DNA of 64,000 nt from a virus: positions 1 through 64,000 of the IMG/VR virus record IMGVR_UViG_3300017991_000096, one strand, 5' to 3'. The position numbers and the translations under genes are program-made. Within the stretch, counting starts at the first letter, position 1. Every line of letters begins with the position of its first letter. The notes beneath the pieces were generated by a model. That model saw nothing but the letters and a program-made list of their open reading frames with translations, had not been told where the DNA came from and searched no databases. Of this stretch, positions 57,131 to 64,000 are shown in pieces.

Positions 57131-57525
57131 TGGCTCGACCGAAGCGCAGGAGTCGCCACGACTACGAACGCCAGCACTTCACGCACCGTCGAGGTCCGTT
57201 GGTGCTGGATGACAACTTCATCCGCCTCGAAACCATGATGGACGCCTTGCAGCAGTTCCTCGTGGAAGCTGGCGATGAGAAGTCTGTTTTCAACCTCGCC
57301 ACCCCCATCGACAACATCGAGGTACACTTCGCGCCCGACCCTCGGCAGGTGACCCTTGTGGTCAAATGTGAGCGTGGGCGCGGACAGCGGTTCGTTCACA
57401 ATGCCCCAGAGATCGAAGATGACGCCGACGAAGTGGATCTTGGAGAAGATGAACGGGAGTTCCCTGACGCTGGAGCCGAGTCAGGACAAGCTGTTCAGCC
57501 TGACCCTGACGGCGACGACCGCTGA
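57130..57525 (+). CDS. Hypothetical acidic-tailed protein
   Basis: 131 residues; TGATG overlap. Basic N-terminus (K-R-R-S-R-H), a middle beta segment (D-N-I-E-V-H-F-A-P-D-P-R-Q-V-T-L-V-V-K-C) and a strongly acidic C-terminal tail (D-D-A-D-E-V-D-L-G-E-D). The 3' end overlaps the small ORF at 57449. Function unknown. Confidence 0.55.
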   Translation: MARPKRRSRHDYERQHFTHRRGPLVLDDNFIRLETMMDALQQFLVEAGDEKSVFNLATPIDNIEVHFAPDPRQVTLVVKCERGRGQRFVHNAPEIEDDADEVDLGEDEREFPDAGAESGQAVQPDPDGDDR

Positions 57526-57604
57526 TGGGGTAAGCGTTACCATCGAGTTGAGCGAGGCGCAGAGGGAGCTACTGCGCCTCGCCTTGAAGGAGGTTCAGCC
57601 ATGA
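57449..57604 (+). CDS. Small hypothetical protein overlapping its neighbours
   Basis: 51 residues from ATG 57449 (GGAGAAG upstream), overlapping the preceding gene by 77 bases in another frame and the queD start by 4 bases (ATGA). Composition F-S-L-T-L-T-A-T-T-A-D-G-V-S-V-T-I-E-L-S resembles a short beta-sandwich fragment followed by a helix. Coupling to queD supports translation. No family. Confidence 0.45.
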   Translation: MNGSSLTLEPSQDKLFSLTLTATTADGVSVTIELSEAQRELLRLALKEVQP

Positions 57605-58149
57605 CGGATGCGAACTACACCCTGATCTTCACCCGCCGGTTTGAGGCGGCGCATCGGTTTCTCATGGCCGACGCCCCGCGCTGCCGCAGCATCCACGGGC
57701 ACACATGGTCGATCACTGCCAGGATCCACCACCGTCTCGAAGTGCAGCCGCCCCTGTACCCGTCCTCCATGGTGGCCGAGTTCTCCAAGACGAAGAAGGC
57801 ATGGCACCGTTGGGTGGATCAACACCTCGACCACACGCTCATGCTCAACGAATCGGACCCGCTCATCTGGTGGTTCCAATCCAACGCGCCCTACCAGCGC
57901 CTCGTGACCTGCCCAGGTGACCCGACGACTGAGCTACTGGCTGCGCTGCTGCTCTGCAAGGTCAACGCCTTCCTGAGAGCCAGCGACGAGGACGGTCTGA
58001 TGTGCCACGAGCTCCAGATCCAAGAGACGCCCACGAACGCGGTGAGCATCATCTGCCCCTGGGTTCCTGCGGGCCTCGACAAGACCGACGCCGTCTGGTG
58101 GAACCGCGCCGACGACAGCACGCACGATCTCGCCAAGTCTGATGACTGA
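57601..58149 (+). CDS. queD: QueD-like 6-carboxytetrahydropterin synthase
   Basis: 182 residues; ATGA overlap. Zn ligands H18 (F-E-A-A-H-R-F), H32 and H34 (C-R-S-I-H-G-H-T-W) and catalytic C28 (C-x3-H-G-H) are present, as are L-D-H and P-T-T-E-L-L-A, all typical of the PTPS/QueD family. Longer than the usual 120 residues because of an insertion. Converts 7,8-dihydroneopterin triphosphate to 6-carboxytetrahydropterin. The stop overlaps the queE start, forming a cassette. Confidence 0.85.
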   Translation: MTDANYTLIFTRRFEAAHRFLMADAPRCRSIHGHTWSITARIHHRLEVQPPLYPSSMVAEFSKTKKAWHRWVDQHLDHTLMLNESDPLIWWFQSNAPYQRLVTCPGDPTTELLAALLLCKVNAFLRASDEDGLMCHELQIQETPTNAVSIICPWVPAGLDKTDAVWWNRADDSTHDLAKSDD

Positions 58150-58891
58150 CCTACGCATCGTCAAAGACGGTCTGTTTGAGACTGTCCAGGGAGAGGGGTT
58201 CCTCGCTGGCACCCCCTCCCTGTTCCTTCGCACTGCCGGCTGCAACCTTCGATGCGCGTGGTGTGACACGCCCGAGAGCCTGCCCGACTACGATCTGCGG
58301 CTCCGGGTCTTTCAGCCCAAGCCCACGTTCAACGCCATCGAGGTGGATACTGAGATGCTGAGCCTCGCCATCGAGGCATCCATCGGCAGGGGTTTCCACC
58401 ACGTCGTCGTGACCGGCGGAGAGCCGACACTACAGCAGGGTGCTCTGCTGCGTCTGTTCGGGCCCCTGCGGAAGCACGGGCACATGCACGTCACCATGGA
58501 GACGAACTGCGAGGTGCCTCCGAGCCCCGAGCTACGTCAGGTCGTGGACCTTGCCAGCCTCAGCCCGAAGCTGCATCGGTGGAAAACCACACAAGGAGCC
58601 GAGCGCATCGTCAGCGCCTACGAGGAGTGGGCTGCCATCCAGCACGTACAACTCAAGGTCGTCGCCGGCAGCATCGAGGAGGTTCGCAACGCCGTCGAAC
58701 TGATCCGCGCACTCCGTAAGGTTGGGCGTATCAAGCCCATCTGGGCCGCTGTCCAGCTAGAGGACTCATGGGTCGAGAAGGGCGCGTTCTTCGACGCGGA
58801 CGAAGAGGTCGTGCGCAGCATATCCAGCTACCTCGGACGGCACAACATCCGTCTGGTCGTCCAACAGCACAAGGTGATGAGGATTCTCTGA
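58142..58891 (+). CDS. queE: QueE-like 7-carboxy-7-deazaguanine synthase (radical SAM)
   Basis: 249 residues; start overlaps the queD stop by 8 bases. E18 in Q-G-E-G, and the radical SAM cluster C34-N-L-R-C38-A-W-C41 (CxxxCxxC), then V-T-G-G-E-P-T, as in QueE. Converts 6-carboxytetrahydropterin to 7-carboxy-7-deazaguanine (CDG). Length is near the family norm. The next gene starts in its stop codon (TGATG). Confidence 0.85.
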   Translation: MTDLRIVKDGLFETVQGEGFLAGTPSLFLRTAGCNLRCAWCDTPESLPDYDLRLRVFQPKPTFNAIEVDTEMLSLAIEASIGRGFHHVVVTGGEPTLQQGALLRLFGPLRKHGHMHVTMETNCEVPPSPELRQVVDLASLSPKLHRWKTTQGAERIVSAYEEWAAIQHVQLKVVAGSIEEVRNAVELIRALRKVGRIKPIWAAVQLEDSWVEKGAFFDADEEVVRSISSYLGRHNIRLVVQQHKVMRIL

Positions 58892-59535
58892 TGGCACGTA
58901 CAGGTAGACCACCCATCCCGCCCGAGGAGAAGGCGCAGCGCAAGATCGAGGAGTACATGGGCAAGGTCATCGACCTGCTCATGGAACTGGGCAACGTGAG
59001 CGAGGAGGAGCGCGAGTTCCTCGACCTGACCGAGACGCCTCGCCGCGTGGCGAAGATGTGGGTCCGAGAGACGCTCAGCTACCCGGATCAGCCAGAGGTC
59101 CACCTGACCGAGATGGACAAGGAAGGCGACGTGGTGTGCCTTGGCCCCATCGGCTTCGCCTCGACGTGCGCGCACCATCTCATGCCCTTCACGGGTCACG
59201 TCTGGATCGCCTACCTGGCCGACACGAAGTTGCTCGGGCTATCGAAGTTCACTCGCATCGTCAAGGCCCATAGCAAGCGGCTGCACCTGCAAGAGAAGTT
59301 GACCAGAGACGTTCTGGACACGCTGGTGGAGCATCTGGAGCCTCGCGCCATGCTCGTGGTCATGCGGGCTGGGCACGGCTGCGTGGCTTGTCGGGGCGTA
59401 GAGGATGCGACCCAGCGCACGGTGACGGCTGCCGTCCACCTGCCCGACAGTGATATAGTGAACAACGGCCGCCTGACCGAAGAACTGTACCGAGTCGTGG
59501 GCATGGCGGGCGGCCCGTCTGTCGCTTCTTACTAA
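58891..59535 (+). CDS. folE: GTP cyclohydrolase I
   Basis: 214 residues from ATG 58891. Zn ligands C93, H96 and C164 in S-T-C-A-H-H-L-M-P-F and H-G-C-V-A-C-R-G-V; also L-L-G-L-S-K-F. Opens GTP to 7,8-dihydroneopterin triphosphate, the first step feeding QueD and QueE encoded upstream. A 38-residue N-terminal helical extension is normal for the family. Ends the cassette before an intrinsic terminator. Confidence 0.9.
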   Translation: MARTGRPPIPPEEKAQRKIEEYMGKVIDLLMELGNVSEEEREFLDLTETPRRVAKMWVRETLSYPDQPEVHLTEMDKEGDVVCLGPIGFASTCAHHLMPFTGHVWIAYLADTKLLGLSKFTRIVKAHSKRLHLQEKLTRDVLDTLVEHLEPRAMLVVMRAGHGCVACRGVEDATQRTVTAAVHLPDSDIVNNGRLTEELYRVVGMAGGPSVASY

Positions 59536-59551
59536 CCCATACTGGCTTGAT

Positions 59552-59565
59552 GGTCCTACGGGACC
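59552..59565 (+). other. Small 5-bp hairpin after folE
   Basis: GGTCC-TACG-GGACC lies 17 bases after the folE stop. No T-run. It may be part of the 3' end region preceding the stronger terminator at 59622. Confidence 0.35.
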
Positions 59566-59621
59566 GTGAGAGAATGGCTATCCACGAGGAGCGCCGCGCT
59601 CTCGCCCCACCTTCAACCAGG

Positions 59622-59654
59622 GGTCCTCAGCGAAAGTGCTGAGGGCCTCTTTTT
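59622..59654 (+). terminator. Intrinsic terminator after the deazaguanine cassette
   Basis: A 10-bp stem (GGTCCTCAGC / GCTGAGGGCC, one G-T pair) with loop GAAAGT is followed by CTCTTTTTC. It lies only about 7 bases before the AGGAG ribosome-binding site of the next gene. Confidence 0.85.
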
Positions 59655-59672
59655 CGTCCCCAGGAGAACACA

Positions 59673-60206
59673 GTGGCAAAGAACGACCAAATCAACATCA
59701 CCCTGTCCAAGTCCGCCCTTCTCGCCCGAGCCAAGGAGTTGCGCCAGCAAGCCAACGACGCCATCGGGCTCGCCGTCAGGCTGGAGGAGTGGGCCCAGAA
59801 GGGCAAGGCAGCCGAGCCCGAGGCTAAGGCCAAGGGTAAGAAAACCAAGGGCTCGAAGGGCAAGCCGGCCAAGGCACCCGAGCCGGAAGTGACCACCCCC
59901 GAAGGTGGCTACAGCCCCGACGATCTCAAGGGCATGGCCCGCAAGGAGTTGGCCGCCGTCTACAAGGCTCTCGGTGGCGACCCGAAGGGCCTGCTCATGC
60001 CCGACCTTCGCACCCGCATCATGGAGGCCCAGGAGAGCGGTGGCTACGAGCGCTCCGACGCCGAGGAGTGCGACATCACTGGCGAGGAAGGCCCTACGTG
60101 GTCTGTCGAGCACGACGGTGAGACGTGGAGCGTGGGCGCCGACATCATCGAAGCACTCAAGGATGGTCACGCCATGGCGGACCTGATCGAGAACGGCGGC
60201 GTCTAG
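59673..60206 (+). CDS. SAP-like and C-[DE]-[IL]-T-G module protein
   Basis: 177 residues from GTG 59673 with a good AGGAG site. Residues 45-75 are Lys/Ala/Pro-rich. Residues about 85-125 (D-D-L-K-G-M-A-R-K-E-L-A-A-V-Y-K-A-L-G, then L-R-T-R-I-M-E-A-Q) look like a SAP or HeH DNA-binding fold, similar to the N-terminus of the protein at 62830. Residues about 130-170 hold C-D-I-T-G ... W-S-V-G-A-D ... L-K-D-G-H-A, also found in the protein at 60354. A DNA-binding role is inferred. Confidence 0.6.
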   Translation: MAKNDQINITLSKSALLARAKELRQQANDAIGLAVRLEEWAQKGKAAEPEAKAKGKKTKGSKGKPAKAPEPEVTTPEGGYSPDDLKGMARKELAAVYKALGGDPKGLLMPDLRTRIMEAQESGGYERSDAEECDITGEEGPTWSVEHDGETWSVGADIIEALKDGHAMADLIENGGV

Positions 60207-60268
60207 CTGCGCAGAGCCCAGAACGCCAGATCGGCCCTACGCCGTCAATATCGGCCATTTACGGGCAC

Positions 60269-60297
60269 TTGACAGGGCCGGCATACTATGATAGTAT
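60269..60297 (+). promoter_or_regulatory. Sigma70-like promoter
   Basis: Perfect -35 TTGACA (60269-60274), 17-base spacer, and -10 TAGTAT (60292-60297), placed about 57 bases before ATG 60354. It lies in the only long (147-base) non-coding gap of the region. It drives the SAP-like gene group. Confidence 0.7.
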
Positions 60298-60298
60298 G
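60282..60298 (+). promoter_or_regulatory. 17-bp palindromic operator overlapping the -10 box
   Basis: CATACTAT-G-ATAGTATG is a perfect 8-bp inverted repeat around one central base. It covers the whole -10 element of the promoter at 60269-60297, the typical arrangement for a repressor operator. I noticed no second copy by eye. Confidence 0.65.
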
Positions 60299-60316
60299 TT
60301 GCCCCTCTCGAAAAAC

Positions 60317-60330
60317 GCCCCAAACGGGGC
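60317..60330 (+). other. Leader hairpin downstream of the promoter
   Basis: GCCCC-AAAC-GGGGC forms a 5-bp stem in the 5' leader, about 23 bases before ATG 60354, just upstream of the AGGAAGG ribosome-binding region. It may influence translation. Confidence 0.4.
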
Positions 60331-60353
60331 TAGGAAGGCAAAAGAGTAGAACA

Positions 60354-61202
60354 ATGAGTCAAGCAGCACAGCTACGCGACGCCATCAGGGAAGGCAATCA
60401 GCCCTTGGTGTCCGCCATTCACGATCTGATCGCCCACATGAAGAACGGGGTCAACGGCAAGGCGCACAGCACTGTCGAGCGCCCCGCCTGGAAGCCCAAC
60501 GAGTGCGACGCCGAGTGCGAACTCACCGGCTGGCCTGTCCCCTCCGCGTCCCTGGAGGACGTGGACGGGTGGCAGCTTCACCCCGGAGCGGCGCGCTACC
60601 TCCGAGAGCACGGGCACAAGCCCGAGGAGGAGCCCGAGGTCCCCGAGAAGTACAACAGCATCCCGCGGATCCTCGTCCCCGCGGCCAAGGCCAAGAAGGG
60701 TGCCAAGCTGCGCTGGGAGTTGGAGGATCTCCCGCACATGACCCGGCCCGAGCTATACATGGCGGCGGCCGACGTGTCCCTCAACAAGCAGGCCAAGGCG
60801 GTCGGCATCGACTACCGCATGGAGAAGTCGGAATGGCTCGTCGCTGCCATCGCCAGCGTCCACCAGGGCAACGGGGTGCCTGCGCCCGCGGATGAGCGGA
60901 ACATCGGCCGGTACAAGCCCGACGACGCGCTGCCTGCCGAGCCGAAGGCCGAGGAGGTCGCCAAGCCGAAGAAGGGCAAGCCGAAGAAGGCGGCCAAGAA
61001 GTCGAAGCCGGCTCTGTCGCCCAAGGCAGAGAAGGCCAAGGCCAACATCGAGGGTCTGCCTGACGGGCAGTTCAGGGCCCTGCAAGCCATCAACGCTGGC
61101 GAGAGTGCCCGCAAGCGCGATGTCGAGCGGCTCATGGAGAAGGGTCTGCTCACCAGCACTGGCAAGGTGCCGAAGCACGTTGCGGAGGCGTTGGGGGCGT
61201 AG
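60354..61202 (+). CDS. Lys-rich SAP-like/wHTH-type protein
   Basis: 282 residues from ATG 60354 in the promoter-led unit; an upstream ATG within the palindrome is unlikely. Residues about 50-92 contain C-D-A-E-C-E-L-T-G ... D-G-W-Q-L-H-P-G-A ... L-R-E-H-G-H, similar to the protein at 59673. Residues about 120-165 resemble a SAP fold (M-T-R-P-E-L-Y-M-A-A-A-D). Residues 200-220 are Lys/Pro-rich. The C-terminal 55 residues (A-L-Q-A-I-N-A-G-E-S-A-R-K-R-D-V-E-R-L-M) look like a winged helix. Probably a DNA-binding regulator or condensing protein. Confidence 0.6.
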   Translation: MSQAAQLRDAIREGNQPLVSAIHDLIAHMKNGVNGKAHSTVERPAWKPNECDAECELTGWPVPSASLEDVDGWQLHPGAARYLREHGHKPEEEPEVPEKYNSIPRILVPAAKAKKGAKLRWELEDLPHMTRPELYMAAADVSLNKQAKAVGIDYRMEKSEWLVAAIASVHQGNGVPAPADERNIGRYKPDDALPAEPKAEEVAKPKKGKPKKAAKKSKPALSPKAEKAKANIEGLPDGQFRALQAINAGESARKRDVERLMEKGLLTSTGKVPKHVAEALGA

Positions 61203-61205
61203 ATA

Positions 61206-61535
61206 GTGGCGCTCAAAGGGAAGCCGAAGCCAGGCAAGCGTCCTGGTATGAAGGGTAAGCCCAAGCCGAAGCGCAAGGGCAACCCCAAAGGCAAGTCCAA
61301 GCCACCTACACCGAAGCGGGCCGAGCCCGTGGATAAGCCTTGGCACGACAACGCGGACGAGTACATCAAGTCCCTTCTCGCCAAGGCGACACTAGAGGAG
61401 CTATCCGCCCTGGAGTACGTGATTCAGGACCGGAGCGCTCTGGACCCTCGCAGGGGTCGCAACCGCATCACATGGCACATCGTCACAACGCAGATCGCAA
61501 GGGAGCAAGTCAAGCGTGACCCCTTCCAAACGTGA
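61206..61535 (+). CDS. Lys/Pro/Gly-rich basic protein
   Basis: 109 residues from GTG 61206, three bases after the previous stop. The first 45 residues are a repetitive K-G-K-P-K-P-G-K tail like histone H1. The remainder is a small folded helical domain. Basic tail plus operon context suggests nucleic-acid binding. Overlaps the next gene by 20 bases. Family unknown. Confidence 0.55.
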   Translation: MALKGKPKPGKRPGMKGKPKPKRKGNPKGKSKPPTPKRAEPVDKPWHDNADEYIKSLLAKATLEELSALEYVIQDRSALDPRRGRNRITWHIVTTQIAREQVKRDPFQT

Positions 61536-61836
61536 GCGTCTGCACCTGGCCGAAGTCAACGACAACGGGGGCCCATGGTTCCTCTGCGTCAGCGCCCGCT
61601 ACCAAGTGCATCATCTGAACGCCATGTTTTCCCGTGGAGAAATGCCGCGGGCGCTCGTGGACACCGTAGGAGGCATCCTTGGTGACACCACGATCTACCG
61701 AGGAGCGAGGCGCCTGTATATGCAGGTCCACCTCGCCCTGTCACACCACAAACTCTGGCAGGTCGAAGCGGCTCTGTCAGATCTTCACATCACAACGATC
61801 GAGTGTCTCTACACTCGCCCAACCCGGAACATCTGA
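61516..61836 (+). CDS. Hypothetical protein
   Basis: 106 residues from GTG 61516, overlapping the previous gene. A compact alpha/beta composition (W-F-L-C-V-S-A-R-Y-Q-V-H-H-L-N) with several His residues. No domain recognised. The long overlap and codon bias support it as real. Confidence 0.5.
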   Translation: MTPSKRERLHLAEVNDNGGPWFLCVSARYQVHHLNAMFSRGEMPRALVDTVGGILGDTTIYRGARRLYMQVHLALSHHKLWQVEAALSDLHITTIECLYTRPTRNI

Positions 61837-61848
61837 ACGGAAAAGTAC

Positions 61849-62307
61849 ATGGCAAAGACCAAGGGAAGCCCCAAGCAGGGCAAGTTGAAGAAGGCGCTCG
61901 CGCGCTACGAGGCAGCCTCCGCTGCGCTCACGGAGTTCAAGGCCAAGCACAAGAAGGTGCTCGCTGCGCTCCGCGAACTGGAGGCCGAACAGGGCGACGC
62001 TCTCGATGAGGTCAAGACGGAGGCCCAGGCAGCTAGCTCTCTCAAGAAGTTGGGCGAGCAGTCGCTCATCACGGGGGAGCGCTTCCTCGTGACCAACATC
62101 ATCACCCGCCCGCGGGAGGTGGATTTCAAGGCCCTCACCGAAGCCTGCCCCGAGGTCATCACCTGGCCCGACATCGCCAGGGTGAACCTCAAGCACTTCG
62201 ATGCTGCTGTCTCTGCCGGCATCGTCGATCCCGACACGGCAGGCCAGGTCGTCACGCCTGGCAAGCCCCGTCACAAGGTCGTCCTCAAGCCCCTCGCAGA
62301 CGCATGA
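61849..62307 (+). CDS. Helical hypothetical protein
   Basis: 152 residues, ATG 61849. Lys-rich N-terminus, coiled-coil-like residues 15-75 (A-S-A-A-L-T-E-F-K-A-K-H-K-K-V-L-A-A-L-R), then a folded C-terminal part (R-P-R-E-V-D-F-K-A-L-T-E-A-C-P-E-V-I). The last codons overlap the next gene (ATGA). Function unknown. Confidence 0.55.
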   Translation: MAKTKGSPKQGKLKKALARYEAASAALTEFKAKHKKVLAALRELEAEQGDALDEVKTEAQAASSLKKLGEQSLITGERFLVTNIITRPREVDFKALTEACPEVITWPDIARVNLKHFDAAVSAGIVDPDTAGQVVTPGKPRHKVVLKPLADA

Positions 62308-62819
62308 AAACGGCACTCACGGTTTTCGGCGTCGCCCGTGACATCTACGGGCGCGAGTGGGAGGAGCATCGCCTGTTCTTCTATGACGACCAGGCGCTTG
62401 GTCCCAACCCCATCACCCGCTATTCCCCCATCCGGGGGATGATGCGGATCGCCAAGCGAGGTACTGACCTTGCTATGCCCTACGTCCGCCTCGTGGCAGC
62501 ACTGGGTCCGAAGGGCAAGGACATTCCCGTTCGCAAGTTGTATAGCTTTGTGAACGCCTACGGCGACAGCGTCGATGTCTACAAGGTGGACGGCTACGAG
62601 GTCCACGACGTTGGCAACGGCCACAACCGCCAAATGTTCATTCACGACCGCGATGGTGGCGTCGCGGGCTACTACTACTCCGCCGATCACCAGGCGGTCT
62701 ACGAAGCACTCGACCGGGCTTGCAGCGCCCTGGTTCGCGTAGAAGATGATCTGATCGCTGCGTTCCTGGCCCATGCGGCCGAAGTCATCAACCTCAACAC
62801 CAACAGCAACAACGAGTAG
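62304..62819 (+). CDS. Hypothetical protein
   Basis: 171 residues; ATGA overlap. Mixed alpha/beta, with Tyr/Phe/His-rich Y-S-F-V-N-A-Y-G-D-S-V-D-V-Y-K-V-D-G-Y-E and A-G-Y-Y-Y-S-A-D segments. No membrane segment, no Cys cluster, no family recognised. Confidence 0.55.
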   Translation: MKTALTVFGVARDIYGREWEEHRLFFYDDQALGPNPITRYSPIRGMMRIAKRGTDLAMPYVRLVAALGPKGKDIPVRKLYSFVNAYGDSVDVYKVDGYEVHDVGNGHNRQMFIHDRDGGVAGYYYSADHQAVYEALDRACSALVRVEDDLIAAFLAHAAEVINLNTNSNNE

Positions 62820-62829
62820 GAAACACATC

Positions 62830-63807
62830 ATGGCAAATCTGAGTGAGAAGAAGATCAAGGGGATGTCCGCTGCCGAAGTGCGCCAGGCGTGCAAGAAGGC
62901 CGGTATCGAAACCAAGGGCAAGAAGCTGCCGCAGTTGCGCGAGGCGCTGATCGCTGCACAGGGCGAGGGCGAGAAGTCGAGCAAGAAGCCCGGCAAGAAG
63001 AAGGCCCCGCCGAAGGCCGAGGCAGCCGCCAAGGGTGGGGGCAAGGGCAAGAAGTCGAAGGGCAAGAGCAAGGCCGAGCCCGAGCCCGAGCCCGAGCCCG
63101 AGGAGCAGACCGAGTCCGTCGATCTGGAGGCTCTGGAGAAGTCCGTGTTCGACAAGATCATCGCCGTGCTGACCCCGAAGATGCGCGACATCGAGAAGCG
63201 GGTGAAGGCGCTGGAGGAGTCCTCGACCGATGCGCCCGACGACGACGCCGACGACGGGGGCGATGATGCACCCGCCGAGATCCCCGAGAGCCTGAGCGAG
63301 TTCGTGGACGAGGACGGCGATCTCAACCTCGACCCCGACGACGTGGACGGCATGAAGGGTAAGACCCTCAACGACCTGGCCGCCGTGCTGGGCGTCGAGT
63401 TCCCCGACGACGCCAAGAACGTCCGCGCCAAGCGGTCGTTCCTCAAGGAGACGCTGGAGGAGCGCAACGGGGGCGATGACGAGGACGAAGGTGGGGAGGA
63501 TGAGGATGAGGATGAGGATGAGGATGAGGAGGACATCGAACTGATCGAAGGTCCTGACGGGGAGACGGCGCAGAAGTGCAACGACTACTCCGACGTGTCC
63601 GTCGAGGACGAGGTCTACATCGCCACTGACGGCGAGTGGTTCCGCGGCACCGTCGTGAGCAGGGACAAGGACGACGACGGCGACGAGTACATCCACGTCA
63701 AGTGCGACGACGGCGACGACGCCCACGTCTACGCTCCCGAGGTCAACGACGACCCCGTGATCGTGGGCTGGACCTACGACGAGGAGGACGAGGACGAGGA
63801 CGAGTAG
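62830..63807 (+). CDS. SAP-like protein with acidic tract and SH3/Tudor-like C-terminus
   Basis: 325 residues from ATG 62830; an earlier start would lie inside the previous gene. Residues 5-45 (K-I-K-G-M-S-A-A-E-V-R-Q-A-C-K-K-A-G-I) are a SAP-type fold like that at 59673. Lys/Pro tail, then an E-P repeat (codons GAGCCC, about 63075-63102) and residues about 175-210 resembling a second SAP-like module. A hexamer-encoded E-D tract follows (63496-63525), then a Tudor/SH3-like segment (V-Y-I-A-T-D-G-E-W-F-R-G-T-V-V). Likely nucleic-acid-associated. Confidence 0.6.
   Translation: MANLSEKKIKGMSAAEVRQACKKAGIETKGKKLPQLREALIAAQGEGEKSSKKPGKKKAPPKAEAAAKGGGKGKKSKGKSKAEPEPEPEPEEQTESVDLEALEKSVFDKIIAVLTPKMRDIEKRVKALEESSTDAPDDDADDGGDDAPAEIPESLSEFVDEDGDLNLDPDDVDGMKGKTLNDLAAVLGVEFPDDAKNVRAKRSFLKETLEERNGGDDEDEGGEDEDEDEDEDEEDIELIEGPDGETAQKCNDYSDVSVEDEVYIATDGEWFRGTVVSRDKDDDGDEYIHVKCDDGDDAHVYAPEVNDDPVIVGWTYDEEDEDEDE
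63496..63525 (+). repeat. GAGGAT hexanucleotide tandem repeat
   Basis: Five perfect GAGGAT units, in frame, encode an alternating Glu-Asp acidic tract in the SAP-like protein. The repeat may vary in length between isolates. Confidence 0.8.
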
Positions 63808-63834
63808 TAGCTCCCTCGACCATCTAGCCACTGG

Positions 63835-63868
63835 AAAGGGCGGCTCCGTTGACGCGGGGTCGCCCTTT
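63835..63868 (+). terminator. Probable intrinsic terminator after the SAP-like unit
   Basis: AAAGGGCG (63835-63842) pairs perfectly with CGCCCTTT (63861-63868); further GC pairs extend it inward. The tail is CTTC rather than a long T-run, so efficiency is uncertain. It lies 27 bases before the next GTG. Confidence 0.6.
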
Positions 63869-63895
63869 CTTCATGCTGTACCTACAGGAGATCCA

Positions 63896-64000
63896 GTGAA
63901 CGACAACAAGCCCAACCTATTCGACACGGACAAGCAAGCCGCGAAGTCCCCACTCGTCCCCACGCGCCACCTGTCCCGCTACGCCGGCAAGAGGTTCCGC
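63896..64000 (+). CDS. Partial gene (3' end outside window), N-terminus only
   Basis: GTG 63896 has an AGGAG site 7 bases upstream and opens a frame that stays open to the window end (35 codons). The visible N-terminus is hydrophilic (M-N-D-N-K-P-N-L-F-D-T-D-K-Q-A-A-K) with a basic R-H-L-S-R-Y-A-G-K-R end. Too short to assign. Confidence 0.55.
   Translation, partial: MNDNKPNLFDTDKQAAKSPLVPTRHLSRYAGKRFR

Noticed and set aside
57601-59535. Host-derived queuosine operon in a prophage
   Set aside because: Surrounding genes are phage replication genes with the same codon bias and overlaps, and no host genes or integrase are seen, so a phage-owned cassette is more likely.
59574-59642. 22-codon ORF between folE and the next gene
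   Set aside because: It runs into the terminator stem and lacks a ribosome-binding site.
63496-63525. CRISPR-like tandem repeat
   Set aside because: A six-base in-frame microsatellite without spacers; explained by the Glu-Asp tract.
62271-63581. 436-codon Ser-rich open frame on the - strand
   Set aside because: Its poly-Ser stretches are the complement of the Glu/Asp codon repeats of the real + strand gene.

Overview
The window is 64 kb of a high-GC (roughly 60-65 % by eye) genome of a tailed double-stranded DNA phage with a contractile (myovirus-type) tail. Evidence: every convincing gene lies on the + strand. Genes are packed with ATGA/GTGA/TGATG overlaps. The gene order is the standard virion order: capsid, neck, tail sheath, tail tube, tape measure, hub/spike, baseplate wedge, fibres. 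A phage replication module follows. No terminase large subunit, portal, tRNA, integrase, holin or CRISPR array is visible, and both ends cut through genes, so this is an internal segment of a larger genome. The host cannot be named. The codon bias and a lipoprotein with an L-S-G-C lipobox fit a high-GC bacterium, and a Gram-negative one is possible.

Region 1 (1-7,992): head. A partial zinc-knuckle protein is followed by eight small, mostly basic, unrecognised proteins. Three consecutive ones end in the same His/Gly/Pro-rich module of about 46 residues. Next come a coiled-coil, Gln/Pro-rich scaffold-like protein, an N4-gp56-type major capsid protein and two accessory proteins. Region 2 (7,989-38,193): neck and tail. 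An fn3+IPT/TIG protein, a gp10-like neck protein and a probable tail terminator precede the sheath and tube. A gp26-family tail-assembly chaperone carries a perfectly phased -1 slippery heptamer (G GGT TTT) that would fuse it to a downstream ORF just before the tape measure gene. The baseplate follows: CIS-tube-like, gp53-like, gpD-like hub, a YkgJ-type Cys-cluster protein, a lipoprotein, gp5-like spike, gp25-like, gp6/J-like and gpI-like proteins. Several very long fibre or adhesin-like proteins are included, one with a LamG domain.

Region 3 (38,247-57,604): DNA metabolism. SF2 helicase, HTH protein, MSMEG_6728-like protein, DnaC-type loader, DUF932 protein, DnaB-like helicase with a degenerate P-loop, DnaG-type primase, zinc-ribbon replication protein, family A DNA polymerase with an extra zinc-finger tail, RecA/UvsX-like recombinase, three PD-(D/E)XK-type nucleases (one Cas4-like) and a SpoVS-like protein. 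Two cell-wall enzymes, an amidase and a transglycosylase-like protein, are embedded in this module. Region 4 (57,601-59,535): an overlapping cassette queD-queE-folE for 7-deazaguanine precursor synthesis (GTP to CDG), without queC or a DpdA-type transglycosylase in the window. It probably supports a DNA base modification.

Region 5 (59,673-64,000): starts after a clear intrinsic terminator. It contains a strong sigma70-like promoter whose -10 box lies inside a perfect 17-bp palindrome (a likely operator). Downstream are Lys/Ala/Pro-rich and SAP-like proteins that share and permute small modules. Three intrinsic terminators each sit directly in front of the ribosome-binding site of the next gene, which suggests regulated read-through. 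The strongest leads are the frameshift site, the triplicated C-terminal module, the CDG cassette, the palindromic promoter with the SAP-like protein family, and the SpoVS-like gene.
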